From Micrococcales bacterium (GTDB lineage Bacteria > Actinomycetota > Actinomycetes > Actinomycetales > Cellulomonadaceae), in NCBI GenBank assembly GCA_009777345.1, contig WRMB01000002.1, forward strand, positions 1 through 64,000: a stretch of DNA of 64,000 bases, given 5' to 3'. Below the pieces are notes generated by a model, which made no database searches, had not been told where the DNA came from, and saw only the letters and a program-made list of their open reading frames with translations. Numbering within the stretch: the stretch's first letter is position 1; each line of letters begins with the position of its first letter. The translations under genes were made by a program, and so were the position numbers. Below are positions 60,506 to 64,000 of this stretch, in pieces.

Positions 60506-62545
60506 GTGCCAGGTTGGGTTGTGGCTGTGGACTTCGGGACGGTGAACACCGGAGCGGCGATCTGCCTGGGCGACGGGCGCACGGAGAAGGTCAAGCTGGA
60601 CCCGAGCTCTGACACGATGCCCTCCGCGGTCGTCCTGACCGAGGGCCGCTGGAGAGTGGGCCAGGCAGCGCTCAACTCCCGCCGCACCCACCCCGACACG
60701 TTCATCAGCTCGCCCAAGGCCCGCCTGGGACAAGAACCGGTGGTCCTGGGCGACGATCTGGTCGAACCCGCCGCTATCGCGTCCCACGTGCTGGCGGCGG
60801 TGCGGGAACGGGCCATCCGCACCGCCGGCGGCACCGATCCCGACCGGCTGGTGCTGACCCACCCCGTGCGCTGGGGCCGGGCCCGTCTGGACGCCTTGCT
60901 CGAGGCCGCCCGCCTGGCCGGGTTCGCCACCGAGACCATCCGCCTGCTGCCCGAGCCCATCGCCGCTCTGCACGCCTACGTCTCACCCCGCTCCCTGCCG
61001 CCCGGGTCGCGGGTCGCCGTGGTCGACACCGGCGGAGGCACCTGCGACGTGGCGGTGCTCCAGACCACCGGCGACCCCACCCCGGGTAGAGACCTGCTGG
61101 TCGTGGCCCAGGAAGGCGACGACCGCCTGGGTGGCAACGACCTGGACGACCTGCTGTACCGATGGGTCCTGGCCCAGCTGGCAGCCTCGGGGCGCAACAG
61201 CGTCGTGACCGCGCTGCAGGACCCTCAGCACCTCGGAGCGGCCCTGACCCTGCTGGACGCGGTCCGCTCGGCAAAGCAGGACCTGTCCGAGCACACCACC
61301 GCCCCCATCGGCGTCGCCGTCGCGGGCCACGAGGCCACCTTGACCATCACCCGCGAAGAGTACGAGGGCCTGATCGCCGAACCCATGGCCCGCGCCGCTG
61401 CCCTCACCACCCGGGCCCTGTCCGCCTCGGGCACCACCGCCCTCGCCGGTCTGTACCTGACCGGTGGTACCGCCTACACCCCGGCCCTGTCCCGTGCCCT
61501 GCACCAGGTCACCGGCATCCTGACCGCCCCCATCGGCGACCCCAAGCTGGCCGTGGCCGTCGGCGCCCTCAAGACTCCCGCCGTCATGAATCCCGCCGGG
61601 CTGACTGCTCAAGCCCACCAGCCTGGGCAGCCGTCCATGGCTCCGACCACGGCCCAGGCGTCCCCGGTGCCTCCGCACCATGTCGGCAGCGGACCGACGC
61701 GAGACGTCCAGGCCCCCAGGCCGACAGAGCCGACCTCGCCCCAGCCGACTCCTCCAGCAGCGCAGCCGTACTCAGCCAGCGCACCCGGTCACGGCCCGGC
61801 TCCCGCGGCAGCCGCTCCCGGCCACGCAACCGGCCTGGGCCCACCGGCCAGCCCCTACCAGACGGCCCCTACGACCGTCCCGTCCTACGCGACCAGTGCG
61901 CCCTACGCACCGTCTTCGGCCTACGCGCCGTCCCCGACCTACGCCACAGGTTCGCCCTACACCCAAGGCCAGCCCACCAAGAAGCGGCCCCAGCTGGTCG
62001 CGGTCGTCGCCGTGCTCGCGGCGATCCTGCTCGTCGTCGGCGGCATCACGGTGGCCGTCTGGTTGCTGAACAGGCCCGGCGGAACCCCGGACGCCTCCAG
62101 CCCGTCGTCCGTCGACACACCGCCGCGGCCGACCCGCACACCCACCACACCGACCGACACACCTACTCCCACCGAGACCGGCTCCGGCACCATCACCGCG
62201 ACGCGACCTCCGGGCTACCCCGCGCTGAACCCCGCCGACTTCTCCGACGAGTACTGCTCGGTCTGGCGCTCGACCGTCGGATCTTCGTCGGCACCAGACC
62301 GGTGGACCCCGGAAGGCTCCGTAGCGTTCCGCGACGGCTACACCCAGCTGGCGGCAGTCGCTCCCGCCGACGCCGAGATGTACCTCAGCACGATGGTCGA
62401 CTTCTACACGCTCCTGGCCGACGCCCTCGACTCCACCAGTCCGACCAGGTCCGAGTCCTACGACGCTGTCATCGAGACGGACGAGCTGCGCCGCAACGCC
62501 GAGCTGATGCTCGCCGACTCCACGATCGCCGCCTGCCTGTTCTGA
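60506..62545 (+). CDS. Membrane-anchored Hsp70-like protein
   Basis: 679 residues from GTG 60506, with GGGGAAGG upstream. Residues 1-360 form an actin/Hsp70 ATPase: VAVDFGTVNTG, VLTHPVRWG, LLPEPIAALHAY, VVDTGGGTCDVAVL, DDRLGGNDLDD and LYLTGGTAYTP. The substrate-binding domain of DnaK is missing. Instead a Pro/Ala/Tyr-rich linker (about 370-485), one membrane helix (LVAVVAVLAAILLVVGGITVAVWLL, split here as residues about 494-518), a Thr/Pro spacer and a roughly 110-residue outer domain with two Cys follow. Hsp70-like proteins of this build occur in actinobacteria; function unknown, perhaps envelope stress sensing. Confidence 0.85.
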   Translation: MPGWVVAVDFGTVNTGAAICLGDGRTEKVKLDPSSDTMPSAVVLTEGRWRVGQAALNSRRTHPDTFISSPKARLGQEPVVLGDDLVEPAAIASHVLAAVRERAIRTAGGTDPDRLVLTHPVRWGRARLDALLEAARLAGFATETIRLLPEPIAALHAYVSPRSLPPGSRVAVVDTGGGTCDVAVLQTTGDPTPGRDLLVVAQEGDDRLGGNDLDDLLYRWVLAQLAASGRNSVVTALQDPQHLGAALTLLDAVRSAKQDLSEHTTAPIGVAVAGHEATLTITREEYEGLIAEPMARAAALTTRALSASGTTALAGLYLTGGTAYTPALSRALHQVTGILTAPIGDPKLAVAVGALKTPAVMNPAGLTAQAHQPGQPSMAPTTAQASPVPPHHVGSGPTRDVQAPRPTEPTSPQPTPPAAQPYSASAPGHGPAPAAAAPGHATGLGPPASPYQTAPTTVPSYATSAPYAPSSAYAPSPTYATGSPYTQGQPTKKRPQLVAVVAVLAAILLVVGGITVAVWLLNRPGGTPDASSPSSVDTPPRPTRTPTTPTDTPTPTETGSGTITATRPPGYPALNPADFSDEYCSVWRSTVGSSSAPDRWTPEGSVAFRDGYTQLAAVAPADAEMYLSTMVDFYTLLADALDSTSPTRSESYDAVIETDELRRNAELMLADSTIAACLF

Positions 62546-62569
62546 CCGGTCAGCCCAGGTCAGAGGGTC

Positions 62570-62788
62570 CTACAGAGCGGCTCCGGCGCTGTCGGTCAGC
62601 AGGCGGTCCGTCTCGTCGTGGATGTGCGTCGCGACGTCGGCGAACTGAGGGGCGTGCTTGCGGTAGTGGTGGGCGCAGAAGAACAGCTCGCCGCTGGGCA
62701 GCGTGACGCGGACATAGGCCTGCGCACCGCAGCGGTCGCAGCGGTCAGCAGCGGACAGGGGTGCCTTCTGGTCGGGCGTCATGGTCAT
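62570..62788 (-). CDS. Small zinc-ribbon protein (DUF7455-type)
   Basis: 72 residues from ATG 62788 (ATG 62782 possible). CDRCGAQAYVRVTLPSGELF, then FCAHHYRKHAP, supplies CxxC and CxxH zinc ligands. This is the short protein conserved near sigA in many actinobacteria. The C-terminus ends in an acidic helix. Function unknown. Confidence 0.85.
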   Translation of the reverse strand: MTMTPDQKAPLSAADRCDRCGAQAYVRVTLPSGELFFCAHHYRKHAPQFADVATHIHDETDRLLTDSAGAAL

Positions 62789-62906
62789 CACATCGACATG
62801 GAACCACTGTTCGTCAGGATCTATGCCCCGTTCGGGGCCAGCTTCGCTGAACGCGTACCTCCTTGTCGCGTCGGAGGCCGTGCCAGGTGGCCGTCCTCCG
62901 GGCTGG

Positions 62907-63122
62907 TCAGGAGTGCTCGGCGAAGATGACGCGCAGCATCCGCAGGTTGATGCGGACGAACCGGCCCGCCTGGACCAGCACGTTCTGACGGCGCCGGAGC
63001 GTGGCCGTGGTAGGCATCGGTGCGGTGGCGATGCGCTCGGCCTGGGCGGCACTGGCTGGCGAGAGGGCGCTGTCTGCCACGGGGGAACCTCCGTTGTCTG
63101 TCTGGGGCCGGGTCTGGGTCAT
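62907..63122 (-). CDS. Small protein coupled to the SQR-like oxidoreductase
   Basis: 71 residues. ATG 63122 overlaps the stop of the upstream oxidoreductase (ATGA), so translation is coupled. The N-terminus is polar; a basic, partly hydrophobic C-terminal segment (RRRQNVLVQAGRFVRINLRM, then LRVIF) may associate with the membrane. Its position suggests an accessory role for the flavoprotein. Confidence 0.6.
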   Translation of the reverse strand: MTQTRPQTDNGGSPVADSALSPASAAQAERIATAPMPTTATLRRRQNVLVQAGRFVRINLRMLRVIFAEHS

Positions 63123-64000
63123 TCGGGGATGAGGTACCAGAACGGCCGGGCCCTGGCCTTGTAGATGAACAGGAAGTGCAGCAGCACCTTGATCCAGTGG
63201 CCGGCCAGCCCGATCTCGCCGGACGTGCCCTTGGTGTCCCGACCGGTCGCCGGGTGGGCCACCCAGTCCGGTACCACTGGATACATCGTCATCGCCGCGG
63301 CCGAGCCTTGGCGCAGGCCGGTCCCGGTCGAGGCGACGCAGGCCGCACCGAGCGTCGTCAGCGACGCGCCATGGGCCGTCGCGCACCCGCCAGTCTTGAT
63401 CCGGTCGCGGACGGTCTCGGCCACGACGCGGGCCATGACGGCCGACGGCATCCCGGTGCGGGGCGGGGAAGGCGTGATCACGGTGCCCCTGGTGCTGGTG
63501 CGGGGACGGGAGATCTGGTGCGGCGGGGCGAACGCGATGCCCGGGGCGAAGATGTTCGGGTAGGCCGGAGACTCGTAGGTGTGCGGCCAGTCCGCGGCCG
63601 ACCACTCTTCGTACGGTTTAGATGTGTAGTCGGCGTCCACCTTGAGGAATCCGGACGGCGCGAACATGGTCGCGGTAATATCGGTGCCGTCCCGGTCGAA
63701 CGCCTTGAGGTCGGCGCCGCGGAAAGGCGGCAGCAGCATCGCGAAGTCGAACTCCAGCTCTCGTTCCACGCCGTCCAGCTGCTCGTAGCGCAGCCGACCG
63801 TCCATCACCTCGTGGACGTGGGCCTGGGGGATGGCCCGCACGCCGCGCTCGCGGAACAGCGACTCGGCCCACATCTGACTGGACTGGCCAAAACCTCCCA
63901 CGATGAAACGCATCCCGTCCACGCCGAAGTCGCCCAGCTCGTGCTCGTTGGTCAGGTACACCACGTCGGCCATATCGCGCACGCCGCGGGCCCGCAGCAC
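63119..64000 (-). CDS. Sulfide:quinone oxidoreductase-like FAD protein, 5' end outside window
   Basis: C-terminal 293 residues; the frame is open to the right edge, so the true start and the N-terminal FAD loop lie beyond. Visible features are a second nucleotide-binding half (FAMLLPPFRGADL), the FAD-contact region YPNIFAPGIAF, a helix AVMARVVAETVRDRI, and a membrane-binding C-terminal helix (HWIKVLLHFLFIYKARA). These match SQR-like flavoproteins that oxidise sulfide and reduce quinone. The redox cysteines cannot all be checked because the N-terminal part is missing. Confidence 0.8.
   Translation of the reverse strand: MLRARGVRDMADVVYLTNEHELGDFGVDGMRFIVGGFGQSSQMWAESLFRERGVRAIPQAHVHEVMDGRLRYEQLDGVERELEFDFAMLLPPFRGADLKAFDRDGTDITATMFAPSGFLKVDADYTSKPYEEWSAADWPHTYESPAYPNIFAPGIAFAPPHQISRPRTSTRGTVITPSPPRTGMPSAVMARVVAETVRDRIKTGGCATAHGASLTTLGAACVASTGTGLRQGSAAAMTMYPVVPDWVAHPATGRDTKGTSGEIGLAGHWIKVLLHFLFIYKARARPFWYLIPE

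Overview
The window is chromosomal DNA from a high-GC actinobacterium. Its markers are a mycothiol ligase (MshC), the proteasomal ATPase Mpa/ARC, a GlnA2-type glutamine synthetase next to GlnE, a PASTA Ser/Thr kinase, class II DAHP synthase, a HrdB/SigA-type sigma factor and an actinobacterial RNase P RNA. A pyrophosphate-dependent phosphofructokinase, a polyphosphate-type glucokinase and a second ROK glucokinase together recall the Propionibacteriales, but the family cannot be fixed from this sequence alone.

Region 1 (1 to about 17,160) is a lower-GC genomic island that ends 14 bases from the 3' end of a tRNA-Val(UAC) gene. It is built of modules: (a) 108-8,880, with a 5'-truncated Ldh2-type dehydrogenase, a small membrane protein overlapping a P-loop/FGE-sulfatase fusion, an EamA transporter, a DUF4430 protein with an ECF-S-like partner, a B12-dependent radical SAM enzyme and a large unknown protein; (b) 9,478-10,824, an orphan multi-span membrane protein; (c) 12,351-13,969, a small protein plus two phosphoribosyltransferase-like proteins, one membrane-anchored; (d) 14,792-16,717, a micro-ORF plus a 593-residue membrane protein. 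Three module edges carry decayed pieces of one sequence family (recombinase tail, hairpin, HTH protein) at 8,880-9,452, 10,830-11,840 and 16,796-17,160, and a faint fourth trace lies at the left window edge. A separate unidentified remnant lies at 13,970-14,790. Defence and conflict functions are an inference from architecture only.

Region 2 (17,162-36,683) is GC-rich backbone: tRNA-Val, Nif3-like protein, C4 zinc-ribbon coiled-coil protein, an RHH/PIN toxin-antitoxin pair, rnpB, a PilZ protein, ppgK-map on the minus strand, panB, glnA-glnE, a PLDc_N protein, tRNA-Leu(GAG), an AI-2E family transporter, a fructosamine-kinase family protein, a Dcp-type M3 peptidase coupled to an M20 peptidase, and a small very acidic protein.

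Region 3 (36,757-48,720) holds uppP, mshC, a PAC2 protein, a site-2 protease, trmI and mpa, then a Phd/PIN toxin-antitoxin pair where dop/pup might be expected, a stand-alone AsnC/Lrp ligand domain, a DEDD exonuclease-GIY-YIG protein, a ROK glucokinase and a small membrane protein.

Region 4 (48,795-64,000) holds an acyltransferase, PPi-PFK overlapping aroG, a PASTA kinase divergent from a small DNA-binding protein, a polyprenyl synthase with a lipoprotein, a DUF4192 protein, sigA, a ParE-type toxin-antitoxin pair, a membrane-anchored Hsp70-like protein, a DUF7455-type zinc-ribbon protein, and a sulfide:quinone reductase-like flavoprotein running off the right edge. Many backbone starts sit 6-8 bases downstream of a TANNNT box, which suggests widespread leaderless transcription. 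Several intergenic regions hold perfect or near-perfect inverted repeats with arms of 20-26 bases.
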